From CBDUWP01 sp965370955 (GTDB lineage: Bacteria > Planctomycetota > Phycisphaerae > Sedimentisphaerales > Anaerobacaceae), in NCBI GenBank assembly GCA_965370955.1, contig CBDUWP010000025.1, positions 1 to 17,932 on the forward strand: DNA of 17,932 nucleotides, in the 5' to 3' direction. The position numbers and the translations under genes are program-made. Below the pieces are notes generated by a model. The model saw only the letters and a list, made by a program, of their open reading frames with translations. It was not told the origin of the DNA and made no database searches. Below, in pieces: positions 6,633 to 14,111 of the stretch (its first letter is position 1; each line of letters begins with the position of its first letter).

Positions 6633-6929
6633 TCATTTAGAGTTATTATTTTCAAGCTTTTCTTTCATCAACCGACCCATCTTGAACTTCACCGTTCGCT
6701 TAGCCGGAACCTTTACCCTTTCGAGCGTTTTGGGATTTTGTGCAATTCTGGCAGCTCTTTTTCTCACCTCGAAAACGCCAAAACCTCTGAACTCGAGCCG
6801 ATTATTCTTAGCCAACTCATCTGTTATCTGATCTAAAAATGCCTGTATCACATGCTTAACAGTAACGCGTTTTGCCTGTGTATTTTCGGCGATTCTTTCA
6901 GCCAAATCTCTTTTTGTCACTGTCGACAT
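6633..6929 (-). CDS. HU/IHF family DNA-binding protein
   Basis: 98 residues from ATG 6929, preferred over TTG 6947 because AAGAGG lies 7 nt before this ATG and the product then has standard HU length. The N-terminal helices (KRDLAERIAENT, VKHVIQAFLDQITDEL) are followed by the beta-arm signature RGFGVFEVRKRAARIAQNPKT at 48-68. The C-terminal part VPAKRTVKFKMGRLMKEKL is the expected DNA-binding saddle. In place of the common GRNP arm tip it has AQNP, so the proline that intercalates into DNA is kept. It acts as a nucleoid-associated homodimer or heterodimer. HU and IHF subunits cannot be separated by eye. Confidence 0.94.
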   Translation of the reverse strand: MSTVTKRDLAERIAENTQAKRVTVKHVIQAFLDQITDELAKNNRLEFRGFGVFEVRKRAARIAQNPKTLERVKVPAKRTVKFKMGRLMKEKLENNNSK

Positions 6930-6957
6930 ACCAACACCTCTTAACAAAGAGTATCAA

Positions 6958-6987
6958 ATTTTAATCAAGACCAACCAGCAATTTCAA
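6958..6987 (-). promoter_or_regulatory. Promoter for the HU gene
   Basis: Reading the minus strand: -35 TTGAAA (6987-6982), an 18-nt spacer and -10 TAAAAT (6963-6958). It lies about 30 nt upstream of the chosen ATG and diverges from the lepB promoter in the same intergenic region (6930-7298). The rest of that 369-nt region is AT-rich with T tracts near 7100-7118; I see no RNA gene or further ORF in it. Confidence 0.45.
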
Positions 6988-7212
6988 ACTGTCACTATCG
7001 CATCTTATCGAAGTGAAAACAAATCCACGTTTCATTGCCCACCTGATAGTTAAACGACACAAGTTACTTTAATGTAAAGACTTCGAGACGGCAAGGTTAT
7101 TTTTTTAATTTTTTTTAATTGACACAATTCACTAAATCGCCAGCAAATCACGATATCATATCAAATACCACATGCTTTGCGGCTTTTTTTGTATGCCTTT
7201 ATAAATGAGCTG

Positions 7213-7241
7213 TTGACCTAAACTGATTTTGCCATCATAAT
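7213..7241 (+). promoter_or_regulatory. Promoter for lepB
   Basis: -35 TTGACC (7213-7218), a 17-nt spacer and -10 CATAAT (7236-7241); each hexamer has one mismatch to consensus. It lies about 58 nt upstream of the lepB ATG. A TTGACA at 7119-7124 has no -10 at proper spacing. Confidence 0.55.
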
Positions 7242-7298
7242 CACCATATCGATAAAGGACAGATCCAAAGCTTTTGACTCATTCACTGATTGGATATT

Positions 7299-8783
7299 AT
7301 GGACAAGAAAAAAACTCGAGCCTCAGAGATAGCCAACACCTTTGAATGGCTGATAACCGCATTCATTTTAGCCTTCATCTTCCGATCCTTTGTGATGGAA
7401 GCCTATCGCATACCAACAGGCTCGATGGCTGACACGTTGCGCGGAGCACATTTTTCGATGCGATGCAAGCAATGCGGACAAAAATACGATTATGGTTTTG
7501 TGCCGGAAAATTACAATCTGCCCAGAGACTCGATGCCCAAGGGCACGTTGAAGTTGACACAAACAAAATGTCCAAGCTGCGGACACTCTCAATCGGCCGG
7601 AGGAAATATGCCAATCTCCTACGGCGACAGAATTTTAGTTCTCAAAGATCTATATCAATTCAAAGAACCCAAAAGATGGGATGTCGTCGTATTTAAGAAT
7701 CCGCTTAATCCTACAGAAAATTACATTAAGAGATTGATAGGCAAGCCCGGCGAAAAAGTCGAGATAATAGACGGTGACATATACATCAACGATAACATCG
7801 CGAGAAAACCAAAAAAAGTACAAAAAGAGCATTGGATGTGCGTTTACGATAACAATCATCAGCCAGTCAAGCCTTTCGATGGCACATTTAACGGTCGCAG
7901 CTGGCAGCAGCCTTTCGACGTCACTAATTCAGCTTGGAAAATCCCATCGGAATCAGCCACGACATTTCAGCTTTTGACCACTGCCGGCCACATTTTTGAC
8001 CTTGCTTATAATATTCATAAAGGCAACGATTTCAAAACAGCCTATTCATATAACGAGCCGAAATATTATCGTTACATGCCTGTTTGCAGTGACACCAAAA
8101 TCCGTTTTATCGCAAAGGTAAAAGGCGACAGAGGTATTATTGGAGCCAGCACAAGCAAATATCAAATCACTTATAAAGCTCTCATTGATCTGTCTGGTGA
8201 GATGGCCATTTACAAAATCCAAAACGGCGGCGAATCCAAACTCACGAGCAGAACTATCGACAGTAAAATAAATTTCAGTAAGCCGCACAAGGTGACATTC
8301 CAATGCGTTGACCATCTTCTTTCTTTTAAGTTTGGCAAAGAATCGCTCGATTATGATTTAGGAACAACCGCCGCTTCTGCCGGAGCTATAATTCCAAACG
8401 CTCAACCTGATGTCCGAATTTTAGGTTCTGGCGATATAACAGTGACTTCAGTTGCGATTTTTCGAGATACCCATTATACAGGCGGAAATTCGCCAAGAGC
8501 AAATCACAGTCAAGGCTTAGAAGGTCATCCAATTTTTCTTCAAGAAGATCAATTTTTCACACTCGGCGACAACAGCCCCAACAGCGCAGACGGCAGATGG
8601 TGGAACCGACCGGGCATAGGCAATAATAACAAGCAATATAAACAAGGCATTGTCCCTAGAGAATACTTGGTTGGTAAAGCGGTGTTTGTTTATTGGCCAA
8701 TGGGTTTGAAACTTTTCAAGAAAGATCCAATTGGCCTCATTCCAAATGCCAGTCAACTTCGCTGGATTTACGGCGGAAAATAA
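7299..8783 (+). CDS. lepB: Signal peptidase I, enlarged with zinc ribbon
   Basis: 494 residues from ATG 7299 (TTG 7290 is also possible); classic LepB is roughly 180-325. One N-terminal membrane helix (about 14-33) is followed by box B, YRIPTGSM, with the nucleophile Ser42. The general-base Lys144 lies in YIKRLIGKPGE, and box E, GDNSPNSADGRWW, starts near 423. Two additions stand out. A four-cysteine zinc ribbon between Ser42 and Lys144 has Cys56 and Cys59 (CKQC) and Cys91 and Cys94 (CPSC). An insertion of about 240 residues (167-405) is rich in beta-type segments and resembles a LamG/concanavalin-like module (KVTFQCVDHLLSFKFG, VRILGSGDITVTSVAIFRD). The enzyme cleaves Sec and Tat signal peptides at the outer face of the inner membrane. 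Catalytic residues are intact, so it should be active. Confidence 0.93.
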   Translation: MDKKKTRASEIANTFEWLITAFILAFIFRSFVMEAYRIPTGSMADTLRGAHFSMRCKQCGQKYDYGFVPENYNLPRDSMPKGTLKLTQTKCPSCGHSQSAGGNMPISYGDRILVLKDLYQFKEPKRWDVVVFKNPLNPTENYIKRLIGKPGEKVEIIDGDIYINDNIARKPKKVQKEHWMCVYDNNHQPVKPFDGTFNGRSWQQPFDVTNSAWKIPSESATTFQLLTTAGHIFDLAYNIHKGNDFKTAYSYNEPKYYRYMPVCSDTKIRFIAKVKGDRGIIGASTSKYQITYKALIDLSGEMAIYKIQNGGESKLTSRTIDSKINFSKPHKVTFQCVDHLLSFKFGKESLDYDLGTTAASAGAIIPNAQPDVRILGSGDITVTSVAIFRDTHYTGGNSPRANHSQGLEGHPIFLQEDQFFTLGDNSPNSADGRWWNRPGIGNNNKQYKQGIVPREYLVGKAVFVYWPMGLKLFKKDPIGLIPNASQLRWIYGGK

Positions 8784-8792
8784 TATGCTCTT

Positions 8793-9278
8793 TTACGGCC
8801 CTGCCCAAGTAGCAGTAATTGTTTGGGTGGCGTTATAGGTATCGGCATCAGCTAAATCGTTTGCATAATTTGAAGCTCTTATCCAGAGGGTGACATCCAC
8901 AAAATCATCAGTTCCGACATGTGTTATATTTGATCCGCCTGAAATAAAGCTGCTATATATTACCCAGTCCACATCTGAACCGCCGGTATTGCTGGAGCCG
9001 TCGCCATCATACACGAGCTTGTATTCTGTTTTCAATGTATCGGTTGCGCAGCTTAATTGAGCGGAGCTGGTATTGTCCGCTGTCAATACGGCGTCACCTG
9101 TTGTTTGCAATGTTATTGTTTCGCTGGCAGTTACGGAAGTTGCCTGAGTTGATATCTGGGTCGCTATATCTGTGCTGCTAAAATTGCCGCTCCAGCTAAG
9201 TGTATCATCTGCGATCAGCATTTGCGATAGGCTCATTGCCAAGATAGCTGCATTGAGACATATTGACCGCCTCATCAT
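8793..9278 (-). CDS. Small exported subunit A, paralogue of subunit B
   Basis: 161 residues. A signal peptide (MMRRSICLNA… to about residue 23, LIA/DD) is followed by a Thr/Ser/Ala-rich, beta-type mature chain with a single Cys77. Much of its C-terminal ~100 residues align by eye with the product of 12177-12719: LTADNxxxxQLSCATDxL, YKL, a W..Y..F..GG core, THV and the terminal ADA.TY..TQTITATW. The alternating hydrophobic C-terminal strand and small exported size resemble fimbrial subunits of the spore-coat-U/CFA type, but no family is certain. The start overlaps the secretin stop by 4 nt (ATGA), so translation is probably coupled. The gene ends 9 nt from the converging lepB stop. Confidence 0.75.
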   Translation of the reverse strand: MMRRSICLNAAILAMSLSQMLIADDTLSWSGNFSSTDIATQISTQATSVTASETITLQTTGDAVLTADNTSSAQLSCATDTLKTEYKLVYDGDGSSNTGGSDVDWVIYSSFISGGSNITHVGTDDFVDVTLWIRASNYANDLADADTYNATQTITATWAGP

Positions 9279-10765
9279 TTAACACCAGTCAACGTGGTCG
9301 TGACATTAGCCAAAATTTGTATCTCTTTTTCGACATCAGCTTTGGTTAAATATTTTTGTCCGCTAACGCCTTGCAACTGTTCTGTCAGCGGCGGAATAGG
9401 TTTGCCGTCAAGCTTTGACACTATACTTTTTAGTTTATCGATTTCTTGAGCGATATTGATTAGCTTATGCCGCGCGGCAAAAGCATCTGTACTGCCGCTT
9501 CTCATGATTCTCGGCGTAATAAAAATCACAACTTCTTTATTGATGGTGACATCTTTATTGCTTTTGAACGCTCCGCCTAAAAATGGTATCGAGCTCAGCA
9601 GCGGCACTCTTTTATCATCTTTTCGCTTTTGTGATTCGATCAGTCCGCCAATAACGATAGCATCACCATCTTTAACCCTGACACAGGTTCTGGCTTTTCG
9701 TCTTCTAATGATTGGCAAATTTCCAGCTGAGGTTCCTGCCCCATTGACATGATTTTGCCTTGACGCCACATCGCTAACTTCCGTCAACACATCAACTGTG
9801 ATATCGTTATTGTTTCCTATATAGGGTGTCATTTCCAACAGCACGCCGGACTTTATCACCTCTAGCTCGGTTCTCAAGGAAGAAGAGGACGCATATAAAT
9901 CTGTAGCTATTGTAAAATATTCTTCTAGCGTAATATCGATGGAAGCTTTTTGTCCGTTGAGCGTTGCGACTCTCGGTCTTGATCTCACTTCAGCTTGCTC
10001 GTTTCCTATGAGTGCTCTCAATGTGAACGATAGGCTGGTTAGGTTTGCTTTGGGGACACTTGTATAGCGAGCAAGTCCGCTAAATAGGCCAAGCCCTTCA
10101 GCTAAATTAAAAGCTGTATGCCCATCTGAATATTCCCAATCTAAGCCGAATTGCTCTGTTGCTTCCTGCCATAGTTCAACGACCAGCACCTCTAAAATAA
10201 TTTGCGGCTGCGGGACATCTAGTTTTTTGATAATGTTTTCGATACGCGTCACAATTGCATGTGGAGCATAAAGCAATATCTCGTTTGACCTTGCTCCGAA
10301 TGACACATATTTCCTTACCGGCGTCGGCAGCACACTTGTGACGTGTTTGGCTGTAATATATTTCAGATATACTCTTTTGGATTCAGCTGATTCAATAAAG
10401 CCCGGACAGCTCGGATCGCCACTGCTTATAACATAAAAACGTTTACTTCTTTTGTGTACAAAGATCCCTTTGCCTGCAACCAATTGCTCTAAACATTCGT
10501 CAAGATTTTTTCCTTGTCCAGCATCGAGTGACACCAGCATGTCCGACACTTTGGGACTGATTGCAATGACGGCAGCTGTTTCGATTGAAATGTCGCGAAT
10601 AACCTGCGTAAACGGAACATCAACCCATACATTGTTTACAATTATCTCGTCATTAGCTTTATCTGATTGTTTTTCGTTATCGCCTGCGGCATGTAAAGTG
10701 GTGACCACTAGCAGTAAAACTGCCAAGGGCAACATAGCTTTAATTTTCGTCAACAACATAAACAT
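9275..10765 (-). CDS. Outer-membrane secretin (GspD/PilQ family)
   Basis: 496 residues. A signal peptide ends near residue 27 (LHAA). An N0/STN-like domain lies at about 41-115 (VDVPFTQVIRDISIETA) and one N1-like domain at about 129-188 (RVYLKYITAKHVTSVL, IENIIKKLDVPQPQI). The secretin core starts at ILEVLVVEL and includes RSRPRVATLNGQKA (261-274), DGDAIVIGGLIES (366-378), the hallmark VPLLSSIPFLGGAFKS (387-402) and EVVIFITPRI (411-420). A ~75-residue tail follows. Secretins form large ring channels in the outer membrane for type II/III secretion, type IV pili and filamentous phage. This one has fewer N domains than typical GspD. It sits between a chaperone-like gene and a subunit gene, with no ATPase or platform gene nearby, so its partner machinery is unclear. 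Confidence 0.93.
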   Translation of the reverse strand: MFMLLTKIKAMLPLAVLLLVVTTLHAAGDNEKQSDKANDEIIVNNVWVDVPFTQVIRDISIETAAVIAISPKVSDMLVSLDAGQGKNLDECLEQLVAGKGIFVHKRSKRFYVISSGDPSCPGFIESAESKRVYLKYITAKHVTSVLPTPVRKYVSFGARSNEILLYAPHAIVTRIENIIKKLDVPQPQIILEVLVVELWQEATEQFGLDWEYSDGHTAFNLAEGLGLFSGLARYTSVPKANLTSLSFTLRALIGNEQAEVRSRPRVATLNGQKASIDITLEEYFTIATDLYASSSSLRTELEVIKSGVLLEMTPYIGNNNDITVDVLTEVSDVASRQNHVNGAGTSAGNLPIIRRRKARTCVRVKDGDAIVIGGLIESQKRKDDKRVPLLSSIPFLGGAFKSNKDVTINKEVVIFITPRIMRSGSTDAFAARHKLINIAQEIDKLKSIVSKLDGKPIPPLTEQLQGVSGQKYLTKADVEKEIQILANVTTTLTGVK

Positions 10766-10786
10766 AAATATAATCTCTTAACCTTT

Positions 10787-12109
10787 TTATTTAGCCACAG
10801 TAACAACCAGTGGTATTTGAATTTGTTTTTTGTTATCTTCGGCCTGATTCGCCAAACCGGCTTTTTCAATATTTACTGTTATTATACCTGTATATTCCCC
10901 CGAGCTGGTTCCTTTTGGCACTCGAAGCGTACTAATAATAGTCCTTTGCATTTTAGGCCCTACCGCAATTTGCGGTGACCTAAATTTGAGCCATTGGCTT
11001 GCTGTTCCCGATTTGCTAAAAGCCGCACTTATTGTTGCCATCGCATCATTTGAGATGGTGAATTTAGCTGATGTCAATCTGCCACCGGTCAACTCAAGCT
11101 TAATTTCCTTAGGCTCTATAGATATATTGTCTGATTCATTTTTATTAAACTTAGCCCACTGTTTCGCCTGCTGGCTGGTGACATTGAAAGGAATATCATT
11201 GATGATTTTTCTCGCTGATTCTGTTTCCGACTCAACGAATACTCTCACAGTATATTTTCCAGCCGGCAATGGATCGGATAAAACACCGGAATAAGTCCTG
11301 CTATCGGCGGGAAAAACTCTTCTTCTATTACTGAACATTGGTATGGTAGCTATTGTTTTCCATTTTGTCGAATAGATAACAGCTTTGGCATTAGCAATAA
11401 AAGCGATCAATCCGCTATTATTGAGCTGGGCTTTTATTCCAAAAACAGGCACATCATCGGACATACCATCAGACATATCATCGCTTGATTTGCTATTGTC
11501 TGACTCAACATTTGTTTCAGTATCAACACTAGAAGCAGTAACAGCCATATCAGCATCAGCCAAAGCAACAAAATCAGGCATTGTCACAGCTATATTGGTT
11601 ATGTCAGCTCTTTCGATATAGTTTCTTCTGCCAACTCTGATAAAGACACCTGATGCCGCTCTAAAATCGAAATTGATATTCTTTTTCTTGGCCTTTTTTG
11701 TGGAGACCATCAAGGCAGCCCAATAGTCACCATCTGCACTGGTTGGCACTTCGACCTGCATTTCGACAATCTTCACTTCGTTTGGTTCCAACACAAATTC
11801 ATTTTGCTTGAACTTAATCCAATTGACCGCTGAACGATCATGCTTATATTCTGATCCAAATTGAAGGCCGCCCTCTAGTGTGGTTTGGAAATGGACTGGC
11901 GTGACAATTACGGTACGTGATTTAGCTCGAGGAGATCTTTTAATATTTGCGATAGTGAGTGTGAAGCGTCCCTGTGCTCCGGGTGTAGCGTTGACCCACT
12001 GCTGTAACGGACTGACAGAAACCCCAGCCAGCATTACTTCAGTGATAACTAAAACAACCATAGCCCCCAAAACTGCTATGCTACTTTTCGACTTCAAATT
12101 CTTTTTCAT
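10787..12109 (-). CDS. Exported PapD/DUF916-like protein, duplicated beta domain
   Basis: 440 residues from ATG 12109 (AAGGAA about 7 nt upstream; the TTG further up lacks a ribosome site). A signal peptide or anchor lies at about 10-28. Domain 1 (30-140) has an Ig/chaperone-like pattern: VSVSP, RFTLTIAN, NWIKFKQNEFVLEPNE and VEVPTSADGDYWAAL. The last domain (329-440) repeats it: ISIEP, KFTISND, QWLKFRSPQIAVGPK and LRVPKGTSSGEY. Between them are an acidic Ser/Asp linker (197-219) and a middle beta domain (222-311). The pattern is shared by periplasmic fimbrial chaperones and by DUF916-type proteins. I infer a periplasmic or surface protein that holds or docks the small subunits. It lies 21 nt upstream of the secretin gene in the same direction and 67 nt after subunit B. 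Confidence 0.7.
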   Translation of the reverse strand: MKKNLKSKSSIAVLGAMVVLVITEVMLAGVSVSPLQQWVNATPGAQGRFTLTIANIKRSPRAKSRTVIVTPVHFQTTLEGGLQFGSEYKHDRSAVNWIKFKQNEFVLEPNEVKIVEMQVEVPTSADGDYWAALMVSTKKAKKKNINFDFRAASGVFIRVGRRNYIERADITNIAVTMPDFVALADADMAVTASSVDTETNVESDNSKSSDDMSDGMSDDVPVFGIKAQLNNSGLIAFIANAKAVIYSTKWKTIATIPMFSNRRRVFPADSRTYSGVLSDPLPAGKYTVRVFVESETESARKIINDIPFNVTSQQAKQWAKFNKNESDNISIEPKEIKLELTGGRLTSAKFTISNDAMATISAAFSKSGTASQWLKFRSPQIAVGPKMQRTIISTLRVPKGTSSGEYTGIITVNIEKAGLANQAEDNKKQIQIPLVVTVAK

Positions 12110-12176
12110 TAAGAATTCCTTTTCTACTACAGAGACTCTATCCTTTTTGTGTAATCTCAAGATAGTTCAAATCAAA

Positions 12177-12719
12177 TCAATTCCATGTAGCTGTAATAGT
12201 CTGCGTACAGGTATAGGTTCCCGCATCAGCCATTTCAGCTGCTGGGTGCGTTGCCTGCACCTCTAAGGTAACCAAAATATTACCATCATCAGCCACATGT
12301 GTCAGCACTAAGCCGCCGCCAGTTAAAAAGGTGGTGTAATCCGTCCAAGTCGTGACATCGGTAGCATTTCCACTTGCAGCTACAGCATTTCCATCTGTTG
12401 CCAATTTATACTTTGTCACCAGCTGATCTGTTGCACAACTTAACTGTGAATCCGTGTCGTTGTCAGCAGTTAACGTGACAGCACCATTTGTGTATAAGAT
12501 TGCTGTCTCTGATCCTTCTGGAGCAGCTGCCTGAGTGGACATTGCTGTTAAGCTAGTTGTCCCTCCATCTCCAAAATCGTCATCCCATTCAAGAGCCCCA
12601 CTAACCACAACGCTCACAGCCCATGTTGCATCAACCGGAGTTGTCGCAGCTATTGCCGCAGAGCTAGACAACAGTAATATTACCATCATCATAAATAAAA
12701 TTTTCGTAAACCTTCTCAT
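12177..12719 (-). CDS. Small exported subunit B, first gene of the secretin operon
   Basis: 180 residues from ATG 12719; GAGGGG lies about 8 nt upstream, and the TTG at 12734 is part of that ribosome site. A clear signal peptide (KILFMMMVILLLSSSAAIA) is cleaved near residue 24. The mature chain is rich in Thr, Ala and Asp with alternating beta patterns and Cys95 (LSCATD) and Cys171 (TYTCTQ), which could form a disulfide; subunit A keeps only the first cysteine. The C-terminal half closely parallels subunit A and ends in the same TQTITATW strand. Being first and last genes around the chaperone-like protein and the secretin, the two paralogues look like structural or secreted substrates of the system, for example a major and a minor subunit. 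That role is inference. Confidence 0.75.
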   Translation of the reverse strand: MRRFTKILFMMMVILLLSSSAAIAATTPVDATWAVSVVVSGALEWDDDFGDGGTTSLTAMSTQAAAPEGSETAILYTNGAVTLTADNDTDSQLSCATDQLVTKYKLATDGNAVAASGNATDVTTWTDYTTFLTGGGLVLTHVADDGNILVTLEVQATHPAAEMADAGTYTCTQTITATWN

Positions 12720-12846
12720 ACTATATCCCCTCAAAATTAAAATTTCTCTTGCCCAACCTGCAAACCCTCAATTTCAATATTTTCGCCTTAATTCATAAAA
12801 TTAAACCGACCCTAGCAAAAATTTACAAAACATTTGGGCCAACAGC

Positions 12847-12885
12847 AAAAAAAAGTGAGAAAATTATTACACATTAACCACTTTT
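12847..12885 (-). terminator. Possible AT-rich terminator, minus strand
   Basis: On the minus strand AAAAGTG (12885-12879) pairs with CACTTTT (12857-12851) and runs into eight T residues (12854-12847). A competing pairing, GAGAAAA/TTTTCTC, overlaps it. The stem is AT-rich and the loop is about 21 nt, so confidence is low. It would insulate the secretin operon from transcription arriving from the right. Confidence 0.3.
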
Positions 12886-12907
12886 AACATTTTTTCTCTC
12901 AACACCC

Positions 12908-13114
12908 CTAAGTAGCCTTAAAAAGCGTATCTAAAATATCGGCAGCATATATCGTTTGCTTAATAAGCATATAAATATATTGTGCCAACATTCTATAGCT
13001 CAAAATAAGCCGTTTCTTATCGGCTGGCAATCTGACTAAAGCCCGATAAAAAAATCTCGTTTTTTGATAGGTTCCTATAATCTTAAGCAATAGCCTGAAA
13101 GCAAACTCTCTCAT
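12908..13114 (-). CDS. Doubtful small basic protein
   Basis: 68 residues from ATG 13114 (TTG 13117 is also possible). It is rich in Leu, Ile, Tyr, Lys and Arg with a helical, amphipathic look (REFAFRLLLKIIGTYQKTRF…, MLAQYIYMLIKQTIYAADIL). I recognise no family; YidD was considered because of the YQK motif, but its cysteine pattern is absent. There is no convincing ribosome binding site. It lies upstream of subunit B on the same strand, separated by about 190 nt and a possible terminator. It may be a real small gene or a chance open frame. Confidence 0.3.
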   Translation of the reverse strand: MREFAFRLLLKIIGTYQKTRFFYRALVRLPADKKRLILSYRMLAQYIYMLIKQTIYAADILDTLFKAT

Positions 13115-13294
13115 CAATCATAGCCGGCTACTGTCAAGATGGCAGTTAGTCTTGATTTGGCTGAAATCGGTGAAAATTAGCAATCACAGTTATTAAGGCA
13201 AGCAAATCGCAACATCTTTATTTCCAACCTCTTAGAGCTTTATAGACATAGAAATTAGCTTATGGCACATATTTTGCACAGGTTATAACTAATT

Positions 13295-13693
13295 ATGACA
13301 GTTACGGAACAAAAAAACGTATTATCTTGCGGGGCAAACTGGGCTTGGCCTGTTGCCTTAGAGGATATCTTCAAACCCAGATCGGTAAATCTGCTGGTTG
13401 CAGAGAATCCGTCTGAACTGGCGACCATCATGGATCACAAGCGAATCGATGCCTTGATAATGGATATTGACAATCATCACATCGACAGCCTAACAATATT
13501 GGGGCAATTGCGGATAAAATTCCCTCGCATTGGCTGTATAGTTATTTCGAGTAATCCCGAGAACAGACTTTTACAGAAAGCCCTAAATCTCGACGTTTTC
13601 AGCGTACTAAATAAACCAGTTGACATGACCATATTGCGGCGTCAGCTTGACCGATTGTTCACTAAACAATATCAATGCGATATTTTCAAATAA
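13295..13693 (+). CDS. Response-regulator receiver-like protein, single domain
   Basis: 132 residues resembling a CheY-type receiver. The beta3 strand with the likely phosphoacceptor is DALIMDID (D57 or D59), then FPRIGCIVISS (beta4), and VFSVLNKPVD carries the conserved lysine-proline (K107-P108). The N-terminal part is atypical: an opening block NVLSCGANWAWPVALEDIF replaces the usual beta1 strand with its pair of acidic metal-binding residues. There is no output domain. It lies 69 nt upstream of groES in the same direction, so it may be co-transcribed and could link stress signalling to the chaperonin genes; this is inference. The ribosome site is weak (AGGTT, 11 nt upstream). Phosphorylation competence is uncertain. 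Confidence 0.7.
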   Translation: MTVTEQKNVLSCGANWAWPVALEDIFKPRSVNLLVAENPSELATIMDHKRIDALIMDIDNHHIDSLTILGQLRIKFPRIGCIVISSNPENRLLQKALNLDVFSVLNKPVDMTILRRQLDRLFTKQYQCDIFK

Positions 13694-13762
13694 CGAAGTC
13701 ACATTTATAGTAATTTTCACTAAACCGAAAATAAATTTGTCATTTAGAAGGAGATAAGTTAC

Positions 13763-14053
13763 ATGAAGATTAAACCATTAGCAGATAAAATTCTTGTTGA
13801 GCGTCTCAAGGCCGAAAGTAAAACAGCAGGCGGAATCGTTTTACCCGACAGTGCCAAAGAAAAACCTCAAACCGGCAAAGTCGTCAGCGTTGGCCCCGGC
13901 AAAACTCTTGACGATGGTACAGTTAGAAAAATGCAAGTCAAAAAAGGCGATAACGTTCTGTTTACCAGTTATGCTGGAACCAGCGTCAAAATCAATGACA
14001 AGGAACTGTTAATCATGAACGAATCCGACATCATGGCCATCGTTGAAAAATAA
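13763..14053 (+). CDS. groS: Co-chaperonin GroES
   Basis: 96 residues, full family length. The N-terminus IKPLADKILVERL is followed by the mobile loop near residues 17-35 (ESKTAGGIVLPDSAKEKP), which contacts GroEL, then GKVVSVGPG, KKGDNVLFTSYAGT and ELLIMNESDIMAIVE. It forms the heptameric lid of the chaperonin chamber in the cytoplasm. The ribosome site AAGGAG is strong and lies about 8 nt upstream. groEL follows after 58 nt. I looked for a CIRCE operator (TTAGCACTC inverted repeat) in the 69-nt upstream gap and did not find one, so HrcA control is not supported here. Confidence 0.97.
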   Translation: MKIKPLADKILVERLKAESKTAGGIVLPDSAKEKPQTGKVVSVGPGKTLDDGTVRKMQVKKGDNVLFTSYAGTSVKINDKELLIMNESDIMAIVEK

Positions 14054-14111
14054 TGCAGATTCAAATTATTACTAACACAAACAATTTACAATTGGTACAA
14101 GGAGATAAACT

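Larger units (their letters stand above)
12720..13294. other. Mostly non-coding region upstream of the secretin operon
   Basis: 575 nt between the minus-strand secretin operon and the plus-strand receiver gene. It holds one doubtful small ORF (12908-13114, minus) and a minus-strand hairpin with a T tail (12847-12885). It must also contain the start signals of both flanking units. A weak candidate for the secretin operon on the minus strand is TTGCAG, 18 nt, TAATTT just before the ribosome site of subunit B. No tRNA, CRISPR or insertion-sequence end was recognised. Confidence 0.4.

Noticed and set aside
9456..12266. Plus-strand open frames of 78-128 codons opposite the secretin and chaperone-like genes
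   Set aside because: The minus-strand genes have signal peptides, family motifs and ribosome sites; the plus-strand frames have none.
12908..13114. YidD-like identity for the small minus-strand ORF
   Set aside because: YidD proteins carry a conserved cysteine-containing CxFxPTCS segment, which is absent here.
13694..13762. CIRCE operator upstream of groES
   Set aside because: No TTAGCACTC/GAGTGCTAA inverted repeat is present in this gap.
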